64,000 nucleotides of DNA from Planctomycetota bacterium (GCA_963204965.1 CAUJKA010000201.1:39068-103067); one strand, 5' to 3'; shown: positions 46,052 to 55,028, numbered from the stretch's first letter. The notes: generated by a model not told the origin, from the sequence alone. Numbers and translations are program-made.

Positions 46052-46282
46052 TTAATCACTTGTCCAATTGATATGGAGGGCTCCTTGGATTGACGACTCA
46101 ATCTGGAACCACTCGTCGCGAGGTCGCCAATCGTGAAACTTCCAATCTGTTAGTGTTAGTGTTAGTGTTAGTGTTATCGGCTGACCTTCGAACTGGCAGA
46201 GATCGCGTGTGATCTCAATTGGCTTTCGGTCGCATTTGCCGATTAGGCCTTCAATTTCGGCTGTCGTCAACAAACTCGACAC
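46052..46282 (-). CDS. Small hypothetical protein with Thr-Leu repeat
   Basis: A 76-residue protein with GTG start at 46282, six bases after the stop of the DUF6924-like gene, so probably cotranscribed. Sequence begins MSSLLTTAEIEGLIGKCD and has five tandem Thr-Leu pairs in a beta segment (ITLTLTLTLTDWKF) caused by a GTTAGT hexamer repeat on the plus strand (46149-46176). Aromatic-rich C-terminus (WFQIESSIQGALHINW). No family recognised. Confidence 0.5.
   Translation of the reverse strand: MSSLLTTAEIEGLIGKCDRKPIEITRDLCQFEGQPITLTLTLTLTDWKFHDWRPRDEWFQIESSIQGALHINWTSD
46149..46176. repeat. Hexanucleotide tandem repeat (GTTAGT)
   Basis: Four complete and one partial copies of GTTAGT (plus-strand reading) inside the coding frame of the 76-residue gene. 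Six bases per unit keeps the reading frame, adding or removing Thr-Leu pairs as copies change. Such tracts can vary in length by slippage. Confidence 0.9.
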
Positions 46283-46288
46283 TAAGAT

Positions 46289-46741
46289 TCACTTTCGAAA
46301 AACTCCATCCTCATCAACGTAGTTTGCAAAATCTTCGAAGCCCATATTGGCCAATGATAAATTGTTCTGAATGCGTTGAATTGCGGACGGCAATGCACGG
46401 AACTGCCTTATCTGATTGTCATCTATCTGGCCGTGCGGCTTCCAATCGAATCCATCGAGTTCGTCGTTCCAATCAGGCAGGAAAGATACTACCGCTATCG
46501 CATCTTCAGCCGACGTAAAGGTGCTGTCATCGACAACAAAACAAAATGCATTGGGGTATTCGTCAGGGAGCATTCGGACGAGTTCGCCAACCGACTTTCC
46601 AAGATAACGCCTATCGTCGACAAATTGAACGTAGGCTAGAAACAGATTCACGGTCTGAAGTTGAGAAATCTGGGAACAGATGTTTTTCCAATAGGAATCA
46701 GCAAATTTGCCGGTCCGAATCACCCAAGGATCAGTGTTCAT
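46289..46741 (-). CDS. DUF6924-like protein
   Basis: A 150-residue protein starting MNTDPWVIRTGKF (46741); an upstream start at 46825 would overlap the next gene. The C-terminal FRALPSAIQRIQNNLSLANM with FEDFANYVDEDGVFRK resembles the DUF6924 signature, a family I recall from myxobacteria and streptomycetes with no known function. Small gene adjacent on the same strand, six bases from the following gene. Confidence 0.6.
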   Translation of the reverse strand: MNTDPWVIRTGKFADSYWKNICSQISQLQTVNLFLAYVQFVDDRRYLGKSVGELVRMLPDEYPNAFCFVVDDSTFTSAEDAIAVVSFLPDWNDELDGFDWKPHGQIDDNQIRQFRALPSAIQRIQNNLSLANMGFEDFANYVDEDGVFRK

Positions 46742-46808
46742 TTTCGAGTTATGGCCTTGTGCCTCTGACAATTGAAGAAGAAGTGTAAGATAGGCAGAGT
46801 AATTGACG

Positions 46809-47231
46809 TTAACGGGTCCAATCAATTGGAATACCGTCGATGGCGTCGGCCCTGAACGTTGTTTTCAAGAGCGTGCGAACTGCCTCTTCGAGTGTCGCAA
46901 CCTGCGTAATCACCGCATCCGAAAACCGCATTACGCCGATCTCTTGGCGTACGTGAATCGTAAATCCGTCTTCGCTAGGTGTAATTACCACTCCATCATA
47001 AGCTGGTTCGTCACGCGGCCAGTCCGAAGGATACCACGGTGATGTTTTCAGAATATCACGAATTGCTTCAACGAACGCCGAGGCAGGCAATCCCGCGATC
47101 GGCAGCGACCTTCGTTCGGCGACATTGAGGTGCCATTTTTTCGCGAGCTTGCGGGCAAGACTCGACACGTCATGATCGGACAAAACAGAGTGCTCCTTGT
47201 TTTGACTGTCGTGGTTATCTATGTCGTTCAA
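46809..47231 (-). CDS. Hypothetical small protein
   Basis: A 140-residue protein of unknown function. Basic helix near the N-terminus (LARKLAKKWHLNVAERR) then alternating strands, with WPRDEPAYDGVVI and EEAVRTLLKTTF. An immunity-type fold is possible but not supported by any motif. Fits the same-strand island. Confidence 0.5.
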   Translation of the reverse strand: MNDIDNHDSQNKEHSVLSDHDVSSLARKLAKKWHLNVAERRSLPIAGLPASAFVEAIRDILKTSPWYPSDWPRDEPAYDGVVITPSEDGFTIHVRQEIGVMRFSDAVITQVATLEEAVRTLLKTTFRADAIDGIPIDWTR

Positions 47232-47391
47232 GAGAGTCCTGCGTCTTCAATGCACCATGAGCGTCCGCAAGTAGCAAGTCTAGACTAGCGTAAAGAGTAT
47301 CTCGTAGCTGACGATTGCGTCGAACACGCTACTTACCACCATCGTCAGGCAATTCGTCGAGCGACTTACGCGGACAAGCATGAACTGTAGC

Positions 47392-47919
47392 CTATCGAAA
47401 GACCACTACCGTATCCGCAAACTTATCACCAAATCGCTGCTTATCCCTCGTCATAATGATTCTAGCTGCAGCAGGAATTGCACCGAACAAAAAGGGATTC
47501 ACTTCGAGCAAGCGAAACAAAGTTCGAACCAAGATCTGCCTCGTCGAGCATTTCTTCCCATCGTAGCCAATGATTTTTAAGCCCATCAAAAACTTGCCAG
47601 GCGTCGCGCTTAGCAACATCTCGAAGATCTGAAAGTACGCCAAGTAGGTAATGAATACGCATATTCCTTGCGCGACCGGCCAGTCATCCGATAACTGTTT
47701 TGCAGCCAGCACCCCGAGAAATGCAGCTAGAACACTATCAATGATCGCAGCCATGTGTCGGGGCATGGTGGTTCCAATTGGTGAAATAGCGGGGACTCGC
47801 TCGGGATTTTCCGCACCTTCGATTGAGACCTCGTCGGGGTGTTGGGCCCTCTCTCTACGTACGGCCGATAAGTCGGATTTCGGAGGACTATAAGGATTGT
47901 CCAAAGGCTTTGCTTTCAT
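47392..47919 (-). CDS. RDD family membrane protein
   Basis: A 175-residue RDD protein. A polar N-terminus (1-50) is followed by RHMAAIIDSVLAAFLG, where the family's first helix begins with Arg and Asp, and helices at about 58-75, 83-100 and near 140, with TPGKFLMGLKIIGYDGKK after them. RDD domains occur in small membrane proteins; functions differ and are mostly unknown. Starts two bases before spacer B. Confidence 0.75.
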   Translation of the reverse strand: MKAKPLDNPYSPPKSDLSAVRRERAQHPDEVSIEGAENPERVPAISPIGTTMPRHMAAIIDSVLAAFLGVLAAKQLSDDWPVAQGICVFITYLAYFQIFEMLLSATPGKFLMGLKIIGYDGKKCSTRQILVRTLFRLLEVNPFLFGAIPAAARIIMTRDKQRFGDKFADTVVVFR

Positions 47920-47920
47920 G

Positions 47921-47977
47921 CAGGGCGAAAGAGCTTATGTTACACCAAGGGAGCTGTCGATCATCGCGTTGTTCAAG
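47921..47977 (-). other. attC-like spacer B
   Basis: Minus-strand reading: TTGAACAACGCGATGATCG then CAGCTCC, and after 13 bases AAGCTCTTTCGC. The first 13 bases match spacer A (GAACAAYGYGATG), as does the ending (TTCGC). It lacks the GTTA end box, so it is truncated or altered. Directly precedes the RDD gene. Confidence 0.3.
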
Positions 47978-48141
47978 CAAGAGGCTACTCGGCAGATTGA
48001 ACGGGCGATAGTTTAGCCGATGATTGATTAGTATTTCAACAACGTTTCGGCAAGCGTTCGGAAGATTTGTTTTTCTGCCGCTCCCTTCGAAATCGCAGCG
48101 TGCATCTTGGTACGATCTCAATCAAACTCTCGAAGAGTCGA

Positions 48142-48552
48142 TCATCGATTGTCGAGTTTCTCAAAGAAGATTGCCGCGATGGAGAATATGCAGGATATTC
48201 CCCACCACAAATAGGCGAGAAAAGTCATCGGATTGGCAAGTTCCCTGAACGATGGCCATCGAACAACATCAATGATAAACCACGCCAGCCACCCACCTTG
48301 AACAAGTGCTGAGATCACCCAACCAATGCGATACAGATTGAATGCACGAGTTGACTTCGGCGTGGATTTCGACGCACGCCATATGTAGAACCCGGTGACC
48401 AGGTAACCTGGCAAAAGAGTTGGTAGAGTTCTAGATAATTGCCCTGTGAGCATCGAAGGAAGGCAGAGTAGTGCCCAAAAACATGCTCCGAACGAGAGTA
48501 TAAGTGCTGCGCCACGACCAAAGGGCCAGCGATCATCGAGATTCGGGGGCAT
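48142..48552 (-). CDS. Small multi-spanning membrane protein
   Basis: A 136-residue protein with four hydrophobic helices (about 13-35, 40-53, 70-90 and 105-128). Overlaps the start of the preceding gene by 20 bases. No family recognised. Between this gene's stop and the RDD gene lie about 220 bases with spacer B and no clear gene. Confidence 0.55.
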   Translation of the reverse strand: MPPNLDDRWPFGRGAALILSFGACFWALLCLPSMLTGQLSRTLPTLLPGYLVTGFYIWRASKSTPKSTRAFNLYRIGWVISALVQGGWLAWFIIDVVRWPSFRELANPMTFLAYLWWGISCIFSIAAIFFEKLDNR

Positions 48553-49066
48553 CAGAGTAATCCTTCGTCCGAACGAAAGCTACCAAGCCACTGTTAAGAT
48601 TACGCAATGCTCGAAACAGTGCTTGCAGTGACGACGTTACATCGACTTCGTGTTTAGTTTCAGCGTTTAGGAGCCAACGGTCAGCAACATCCATAATCGA
48701 GGGAATCGCATCGCCTTGCAATCTAAGGCTCCCGAAAGGAATGATTCTTCGGACCCGATTAACGTACGATTGCATAAATTTTGTTGCGAGCTTTTGCGTA
48801 GTAAAGAACGGGAGCGTTCGTACGTCGCTGGTTTTGTAGGTGAAGGGCTTGAACCCTTGGTCGTTGCGGGCAAGTTCTTTCACAGAATCTTCAATGATTT
48901 TCCTAAGTTGGTCCTCCGTCAGCGATTCAGGGTCGACGTTGGTGTCGAACGGCACACTCAACACAAAAATGTCCGTTGACGCCAATTCACGGAGGAACCC
49001 AGATTGATCTGAGTTGTTAGCGAGCTTGGTCAGTCGGTCAGGACCGCCGAAAAATGAGGACAACAT
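48533..49066 (-). CDS. SseB-like domain protein
   Basis: A 177-residue soluble protein starting MLSSFFGGPDRLTKLAN. The central TLPFFTTQKLATKFMQSY resembles the SseB N-terminal domain (pattern LPxFTxxxxAxxF); SseB-like proteins are enigmatic and often near toxins or secretion genes. Last gene upstream in the accessory island; overlaps the small membrane protein by 20 bases. Confidence 0.5.
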   Translation of the reverse strand: MLSSFFGGPDRLTKLANNSDQSGFLRELASTDIFVLSVPFDTNVDPESLTEDQLRKIIEDSVKELARNDQGFKPFTYKTSDVRTLPFFTTQKLATKFMQSYVNRVRRIIPFGSLRLQGDAIPSIMDVADRWLLNAETKHEVDVTSSLQALFRALRNLNSGLVAFVRTKDYSDAPESR

Positions 49067-49232
49067 TTGATCTGGTTCTATCGTGCATAGTGACTTGAAT
49101 CAAAGATTTCCGGTAGACAGTTATTTTAGCAAAGCGAATAGGCTACCGCACTTCATGGGCTTTCTTTGTTCGTTAGATTTCATTTGAGTTGGAGGTTTGC
49201 CCTCAAGTCTCAAGCCTCTCACCTCAAGCCTG

Positions 49233-51278
49233 TTACCTGCGGCTGTGATAGGAGATCTTGCAGTCGGGTAAGCCGGCCAAGAACTGCCTGCCGTAGTACT
49301 TACTGCGAATTCGTGGATCGAGGATGACCACGATACCTTCGTCCTGAGCGGTACGAATTAAGCGACCAAAGCCTTGACGTAACTTGATTACGGCTTCAGG
49401 AATTTGATAATCGCGAAACGGATTACCGCCAGCTTTACGAATCGCTTCCAATCGGGCCTCTAAGAGCGGATGATCGGGAACGCTGAAAGGCAGCTTGGTG
49501 ATAATGACATTGCCCAGCGCGTCGCCGGGAACATCGACGCCTTGCCAAAAGCTGTCCGTACCAAACAGCGCGCCTTTGGGATTCTGCTTGAACTTCTCTA
49601 GTAGTTGGCCTCGAGGCATCCCTTCGGCTTGGCTGTACAGCACCATGTCTTGCTCGGCGAACCATTGTTGCATGGCCGATGCTGTGCGACGCAGCAGTCC
49701 ATAACTGGTGAACAGCACAAACGCTCGGCCGTTGGTTTTCAGTAAATATCGTTTGATCATCGCCGGCAAAGCTTGCTGGAACTCATCGGCACTAGTCGTC
49801 GGATCAGGCATATCACTAACCACGATCAATTCGGCTTGCTTCTGATAGTCGAATGGACTTCCAAGCTGAATCGTCAAGCTTCCCGTCGCGCCGACTCGCG
49901 ATTGGAAGAACTGAAAGCCACCATCGCGGCCAGTCGAGACCGTGGCGCTAGCCATAATCACGCTTGGGACCTGCTGAAAAAGCATCTCTCGCATTCGCGT
50001 AGAGATATCGATCGGCGCGGCATGCATGTCGATTCGAAAGCCAGATCTCAAAGTAGCTCGCTCAAGCCAATAGACCATCGATTCATCTTTTTGGCCGAGC
50101 CAGGCAGTGATGTTGTCCGCGATTGCATCCAGTCGATTGGAAACACCGGTAAGCTCGCTGTATCGTGAAGGATCATTGGTGGTCTCGGCGAAACCTCGCA
50201 CGCGATTCGACACGCTTAGAAATCGTTCCGACAGAGTATTGCCAACGATGCCCTTATTGATCACTCGCTTCGCATCCGCTCCGGTGGCCCCCATCCATGA
50301 ATCGAGATCAAACAAGAACTGCTCAATCGCATGATGGATCTTGTTGACCTCCTCGACCAAGGTATCCAAACCCATCGCCGTGAACAGGCCTCGACCGGTG
50401 CTTGGATTGTAGAGTTTGTTCAGCGTGTAGCGCAGTTGCCCGGAAGTAACCTTGATTCCCAGATAGCCACTAGCGACCGATTCAATCGTATGACATTCGT
50501 CCAAGATTGCCGCAGAATACTCGGGCAAGATCCCGAAGCCAGCCTGAGCTCGTAAGGCCAAGTCCGTAAAGAACAACGCGTGATTAGCGACAAGAACTTG
50601 AGCGCCAAAGACACGACGGCGAGCGAGATAGTAAAAGCAACTGTCGAACGTAGGGCATTTTTTGCCTAGGCAATTGGTCGTATCGCTGGCAACCTCGTCC
50701 CACAATCCTCCGCCAGGCTTAAAAGGCATGCTGCTCAGCGAACCATCGTTGGTGTTCTTCACCCACTCTGAAAGCCGCTGCAGCTGGCTCATCTCGCCAT
50801 CGTCCAGCATTTGAGTGGCTCGAGTCTTAGCCAAGCCAAAACGACGCTTGCTCAAGTAGTTGCCACGCCCTTTGACTAGCACGCTGGAGAACTCGCGCGG
50901 GATCACGCTATTAAGTAGCGGCAAGTCCTTGTTGATCAACTGCTCTTGCAAGCTGATAGTGTGAGTGCTGATGACTACGCGACGCACCATGTCGTCTTCG
51001 TCATCATCCTCTTTGGAGGCTTTCGATTTCTTTTCAACCTGCGGCTTGGGCTTGGGATTCTCCAATTGATCCGAGGTCACATGCAGAATCGCAGGAACCA
51101 GATAGGCAAAGCTCTTTCCGACGCCCGTTCCAGCTTCAGCAACAAGATGTCGCTGAGTACGCAATGCCTCGGCGACCGCTTGGGCCATGTCGAGCTGCTG
51201 CTGTCGATGCTCGTAGTGCGGCAGCCTGCGCGCGATCAGACCACCGGGACCGAGTATTTGAGAAACGTCAAGAGACAC
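49233..51278 (-). CDS. dinG: DinG-family ATP-dependent DNA helicase
   Basis: A 681-residue XPD/DinG-type superfamily 2 helicase. Walker A is AEAGTGVGKSFAYL (about 47-60); the iron-sulfur cysteines sit at CLGKKCPTFDSC and the preceding Cys; DECH occurs in AAILDECHTIE (DEAH box); helicase motifs V-VI include GRAFVLFTSYG, FWQGVDVPGDALGNVII and RQGFGRLIRTAQDEG. Unwinds D-loops and DNA-RNA hybrids in relatives. GTG start at 51278. Only 21 bases separate it from dprA upstream, so one transcript is likely. Confidence 0.92.
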   Translation of the reverse strand: MSLDVSQILGPGGLIARRLPHYEHRQQQLDMAQAVAEALRTQRHLVAEAGTGVGKSFAYLVPAILHVTSDQLENPKPKPQVEKKSKASKEDDDEDDMVRRVVISTHTISLQEQLINKDLPLLNSVIPREFSSVLVKGRGNYLSKRRFGLAKTRATQMLDDGEMSQLQRLSEWVKNTNDGSLSSMPFKPGGGLWDEVASDTTNCLGKKCPTFDSCFYYLARRRVFGAQVLVANHALFFTDLALRAQAGFGILPEYSAAILDECHTIESVASGYLGIKVTSGQLRYTLNKLYNPSTGRGLFTAMGLDTLVEEVNKIHHAIEQFLFDLDSWMGATGADAKRVINKGIVGNTLSERFLSVSNRVRGFAETTNDPSRYSELTGVSNRLDAIADNITAWLGQKDESMVYWLERATLRSGFRIDMHAAPIDISTRMREMLFQQVPSVIMASATVSTGRDGGFQFFQSRVGATGSLTIQLGSPFDYQKQAELIVVSDMPDPTTSADEFQQALPAMIKRYLLKTNGRAFVLFTSYGLLRRTASAMQQWFAEQDMVLYSQAEGMPRGQLLEKFKQNPKGALFGTDSFWQGVDVPGDALGNVIITKLPFSVPDHPLLEARLEAIRKAGGNPFRDYQIPEAVIKLRQGFGRLIRTAQDEGIVVILDPRIRSKYYGRQFLAGLPDCKISYHSRR

Positions 51279-51299
51279 TAAGAGGTCCGTGAATTGGAG

Positions 51300-52400
51300 C
51301 TAGATGCGCTGAACTAATTGGCCGCTAATCCTGCGGATCAAGCGTCGCATTTCCAAGACACTCAACGTACTCAAAACACGCGAGATGGGTAGTCCACTGG
51401 ACACCGCTACGCGATCAATCGCCGTGGGTTCCGCAGCAATTGCTTGCAGAACGATCTTTTCTTGCTCATTCAAGCTCAGTTCGGCCGGATGCATGACCGT
51501 CTCGTCCGAGCTTACCTGCACGTTTTCGACCAACGGCCCCAGGGACTCAAACACATCTTCGGGGTCTTGAACCAAGATCGCGCCATCGCGAATCAATCGA
51601 TTGGAACCGCGAGCATTCGGCGAACTGACCAAGCCTGGAAGTGCGAACACGTCCCTGCCCTGCTCTCCTGCCGTTCGAGCTGTGATTAGCGAGCCGGACT
51701 TCTCGCTCGCTTCAATCACAATCGTTGCCAACGACAATCCGCTGATCAAGCGATTGCGTCTGGGGAACATCCCCTTCTTCGGCTTTGTCCCCGGAGGCAT
51801 TTCACTAATCAGAGCTCCACTTCTCGCGACGCGTTCGGCCAGCTCTTCATGCTGAGGCGGATAGATCTCGACAACTCCACTGCTTAGCACTCCAATGGTT
51901 CGACCGCCTTCGTCAACTTCCAAAGCTCCCTCATGCGCCGCCGCATCGATGCCTCGCGCCAATCCGCTGACGATCGTTATTCCACTTCGTGCAAGGACTC
52001 GCGCGAATCGCTCCGCTTGACTGCGACCGTACTGTGACGCCGTGCGAGTCCCGACGATAGCCACCGACAATGCATCTCGCTGCTCAAAGCCGCCGCGAAC
52101 AAACAACACGCTTGGCGGATCTGGGATTTCCTTGAGCAGCCTTGGAAAACGCGAGTCCTGAGGCAAGAGAATGTCGACGTTCAGCTTTGCACAAGTGGCG
52201 ATCGTTTGTTCAGCCTGCTCGCGAAATTCTTGGCTGCGCAAGTTGCGAATCAAGCCAACACCAACGCCTTCCACTTCGCTCAGGCTGTCAGGACTAGCTG
52301 ATAAGACTTCACGCGCCGAACCAAATCGCTCCAAGAGTCGATCGAGCAATGTCGAGCCGACGCCATGAGTCATGACAAGCTGCAAATAGTCAAGTAGCAT
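51300..52400 (-). CDS. dprA: DNA processing protein DprA
   Basis: A 366-residue DprA/Smf protein, which loads RecA on incoming single-stranded DNA during transformation. N-terminal SAM-like domain (DYLQLVMTHGVGSTLLDRLL), Rossmann fold with VGTRTASQYGRSQAERFA and VSGLARGIDAAAH, MFPRRNRLISGL and the SGSLITARTAGEQGRDVFALPG motif, then a winged helix at the C-terminus. ATG at 52400 taken over a GTG-type extension to 52490. Divergent from the membrane protein at 52578. Confidence 0.92.
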   Translation of the reverse strand: MLLDYLQLVMTHGVGSTLLDRLLERFGSAREVLSASPDSLSEVEGVGVGLIRNLRSQEFREQAEQTIATCAKLNVDILLPQDSRFPRLLKEIPDPPSVLFVRGGFEQRDALSVAIVGTRTASQYGRSQAERFARVLARSGITIVSGLARGIDAAAHEGALEVDEGGRTIGVLSSGVVEIYPPQHEELAERVARSGALISEMPPGTKPKKGMFPRRNRLISGLSLATIVIEASEKSGSLITARTAGEQGRDVFALPGLVSSPNARGSNRLIRDGAILVQDPEDVFESLGPLVENVQVSSDETVMHPAELSLNEQEKIVLQAIAAEPTAIDRVAVSSGLPISRVLSTLSVLEMRRLIRRISGQLVQRI

Positions 52401-52577
52401 GTGTCCCTCGGCTGTAGCGCTATTTACCTCGCTCGTCGCGATGCTAGTTGCGACCCTGGTGGAATCTGTGTAATATTCGTTAGCGGACATTTTAAACCAT
52501 CCTCATCTTGCGACGCCAAGGCACGGTTCACAGCAGCCACACTCAATGCGTCCGCAGCCTTCCTCAGGTCTACTCCT

Positions 52578-53126
52578 ATGTCAAACCTCTTCGACTCGAA
52601 CAATAACAATCCCTACGCCAGCTCCTTCGCAGCTCCTCAGCAACAACCTTCTAGCATACAAGCAAGTTTGCCTGGCTACTGCACGACGATGTTCATCATC
52701 AGTTTGATATTCTCCATTTTGCGCATAGCGTCCACAGGCTTTTCAATTCTCGGCATGTATATGTTAAGTCAAGCCGATACGGCATCGCCTCTGGCCAGCA
52801 ACGCAATATGGGAAGTACTCACCGGCGCTGGCATGATGTTAAGCGGTATCATCGGCAACTCACTGATGCTTGCTCGCAAACCCGTGGGACTTTACTTTGG
52901 ATATCTACTTGTCTTCTTTGTGCTCGGCTCTTTCTTGGTCGCCATGATTCAAACGGTAACCTTGTTCAACATGCAAGGCTCGGGCGTTGCTGGATCGCAG
53001 CAGCAAGCGCAGCTTATCGGCATGGTGATCGGTGCCAGTGTTGTAATCGTCATTCGATTGGCTTTGGTGGGAGCATACGTCTTTGCCCTTGTGAAGTTCA
53101 AGCAGTGGTGTGAAGTCAACCGCTAA
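52578..53126 (+). CDS. Four-helix hypothetical membrane protein
   Basis: A 182-residue protein beginning MSNLFDSNNNNPYASSF (ATG at 52578). After an Asn/Gln-rich N-terminus of about 30 residues come four transmembrane helices (about 36-62, 77-95, 103-125 and 140-170). No catalytic motif. The longer frame from 52401 overlaps the dprA leader and is rejected. Likely inner membrane, unknown role. Confidence 0.6.
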   Translation: MSNLFDSNNNNPYASSFAAPQQQPSSIQASLPGYCTTMFIISLIFSILRIASTGFSILGMYMLSQADTASPLASNAIWEVLTGAGMMLSGIIGNSLMLARKPVGLYFGYLLVFFVLGSFLVAMIQTVTLFNMQGSGVAGSQQQAQLIGMVIGASVVIVIRLALVGAYVFALVKFKQWCEVNR

Positions 53127-53187
53127 TATCACGCGCCGAAGCAACAATGCACCAGGCACTCACGATAGGAAGTGTGAGTGCCAGTAG

Positions 53188-53583
53188 TTAAGTTGTTCCT
53201 GGTAATTCATCTTTGTTTGAATAGTCATTGTCGACATTATTGCTTTGGGTATATTCCTGGTTATCTTCGGCTACTCTGCGCTGTGAAGAGCTGAGGTGTG
53301 AATCACCCAATTCTGTGCCTAATCGCAGGAGCTCAACTTCGATTCGCTTGGCGATCCTGGCACGAGCAAGCTGACTCAGGCCATGTTCAGCGATTGCATC
53401 ATCGCTGGTGCCATCGTATTCGGCCTCGTCCACAAGCGAGTCCTGTATCAACGCTGAGAGCTCGGCGTATTGCTGAGACTGGGGCGACATAGCCAAGTGT
53501 TGCTCTAAGGTGAGCTTCTCAGCGTCGGTAAGCGGCTCGAAGAGACTCTGGCTAATCAACTGGGCTGCCGTTTGATCGTTCAT
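53188..53583 (-). CDS. Anti-sigma-like protein downstream of ECF sigma factor
   Basis: A 131-residue acidic protein. Its first 45 residues (LISQSLFEPLTDAEKLTLEQHLAMSP) have the helical anti-sigma-type pattern that planctomycete FecR/zinc-finger-like proteins show (PLT...EHLAxSPxxxxyA). No transmembrane helix or His/Cys zinc site. It follows the sigma factor gene by 114 bases on the same strand, which fits a partner role. The C-terminal half is low complexity and probably disordered. Confidence 0.5.
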   Translation of the reverse strand: MNDQTAAQLISQSLFEPLTDAEKLTLEQHLAMSPQSQQYAELSALIQDSLVDEAEYDGTSDDAIAEHGLSQLARARIAKRIEVELLRLGTELGDSHLSSSQRRVAEDNQEYTQSNNVDNDYSNKDELPGTT

Positions 53584-53697
53584 TCCTATTCAGCCTTTTT
53601 GTTTAGAGCCTATTGATAAGAACACTTTGTATCATGGAATCGGCTTTCGCCTCGTCAACCGGATTTATTAGCGCAGTTCCGAGTCCATTGTAACATT

Positions 53698-54555
53698 TTA
53701 TAGAATCGAAGCGTTATTCATTTCGCCGTCGACCGGCCAGTTCTCCGAAACACATTTAGCTAGCCCAAGCCTAGCGCGATGCAGGCGAATCCAATAGTTG
53801 TTTGTCGAGATATCCAATTCCTTGCAGATGTCCTCTGCCTCTTTCTCTTCCAGCACTCGCAGCATGAAGATCTCGGCCTGCATGCGGGGGAGCTTGCGGA
53901 GGCACTGAAAGACAATCTTGCGAAGCTCGTGACTCTCCAAATTGCCGTGAACATTCGCCATCGCTCCTTCGCGCCAACTACCGTTGAGATCAAACAGTAA
54001 GCTTTCCGGAGTCGCTTCGTCGTCGATGGAGACTTTTGTCTTGTTGACCAACCTGCGGCGAAGGGTATCGCAGACTTTGCGTCGCAGGATAGCGAACAGC
54101 CAAGTGCGTTCGCTCGCGTATCCGATAAACTGATCCGACTTACGAATTGCTGAGAGCATCGTTTCTTGCACAGCCTCTTCAGCCAGTTCGTGATGCCTTA
54201 GTCGATGGAACGCAAAGTTGTACAGCGCGTTACCGTGAATCTCCAACCAACGGCTCGGATCGATAACTGTGATCGGTAATTCATCTGCCGAGCGAGTTGC
54301 GTTGGTCGAGTTCGTTGATGTGGTTGACGTAGTTTTCTCACTCGAGTTGGCTGTTGTCGGCGGATTGACCGGCTTAGTCGACCGGGGTGTCCCAAGCGAA
54401 TGAGCTGAGTCAGTGGCGCCGGTCAATTCAGGTGAGTGAGCTGAGTCAGTTGAATTAGCTGAGTTAGCCGAGCCAGCCTTTGTAGCTGCCATGTTCGAGC
54501 TAGCTGACTTAGTGGCCTGAGTTGGATTAGAGGACTTTGAAGAAAGGTCTCGCAT
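53698..54555 (-). CDS. ECF-type sigma-70 family factor with low-complexity N-terminal extension
   Basis: A 285-residue sigma factor. Region 2 is seen in ALYNFAFHRLRHHELAEEAV and RTWLFAILRRKVCDTLRRRL; region 4 in RKLPRMQAEIFMLRVL and EEKEAEDICKELDIS with helix-turn-helix. The sequence fits the TIGR02943-type group. The N-terminal 90 residues are Ser/Thr/Ala/Asn repeats (TDSAHSPELTGATDSAHS) absent from most family members; the real start could lie further in. ATG at 54555 is chosen, GTG at 54576 possible. Confidence 0.82.
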   Translation of the reverse strand: MRDLSSKSSNPTQATKSASSNMAATKAGSANSANSTDSAHSPELTGATDSAHSLGTPRSTKPVNPPTTANSSEKTTSTTSTNSTNATRSADELPITVIDPSRWLEIHGNALYNFAFHRLRHHELAEEAVQETMLSAIRKSDQFIGYASERTWLFAILRRKVCDTLRRRLVNKTKVSIDDEATPESLLFDLNGSWREGAMANVHGNLESHELRKIVFQCLRKLPRMQAEIFMLRVLEEKEAEDICKELDISTNNYWIRLHRARLGLAKCVSENWPVDGEMNNASIL

Positions 54556-54576
54556 GAAATTCAGCCAATCCCGCAC

Positions 54577-55028
54577 TCAATCCAACTGAAGCGGCTGCTG
54601 AAAGACGAGCTAGCCGAATGATTGCCACTGCACAAAGCATGTGTTATGAAACCAGTCTTACAGAGCTTTTGCAAGCCCCACCCTGCCTAATTCTCGCCAA
54701 TCTTCGCTTTCTCACGCCCAACTCCCCGCAAGCTTACCTCCACATTCCGCCGCACCGTTCTCTCCGTCTCCCCTTCCCGTCTTCACACCTTTCATCAACG
54801 GCACCTACTTCAATCCCGCTATTCACCGCCTTTTCTTTGCCAACCGCTCTTCTCAGTCCTTACTTTCCCCTACCCTGCCCTCCCATTCTCTTGGCTTACG
54901 CATCCGCCAAACCACACAGATTCCCACAAAAAAGCTTCAAACACAGGCCGTTTTCTAAACTAGAAACGCCGAGAAATCACAGGGCTTCACTTCGAGCCCA
55001 ACAGACGTTAGAATTCAGGTTCACACAC
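54577..55028. other. Pyrimidine-rich gene-free region upstream of sigma gene
   Basis: Plus strand is strongly depleted in G: 18 G in the 180 bases 54721-54900 by count. On the minus strand this would be a purine-rich leader for the sigma gene. An open frame 54618-55319 runs through it and the tRNA and is rejected. No gene or RNA identified. Confidence 0.5.

Noticed and set aside
46149..46176. Possible CRISPR-like array
   Set aside because: It is a plain 6-base tandem repeat in a coding frame with no spacers; no CRISPR array or cas gene is seen anywhere in the window.
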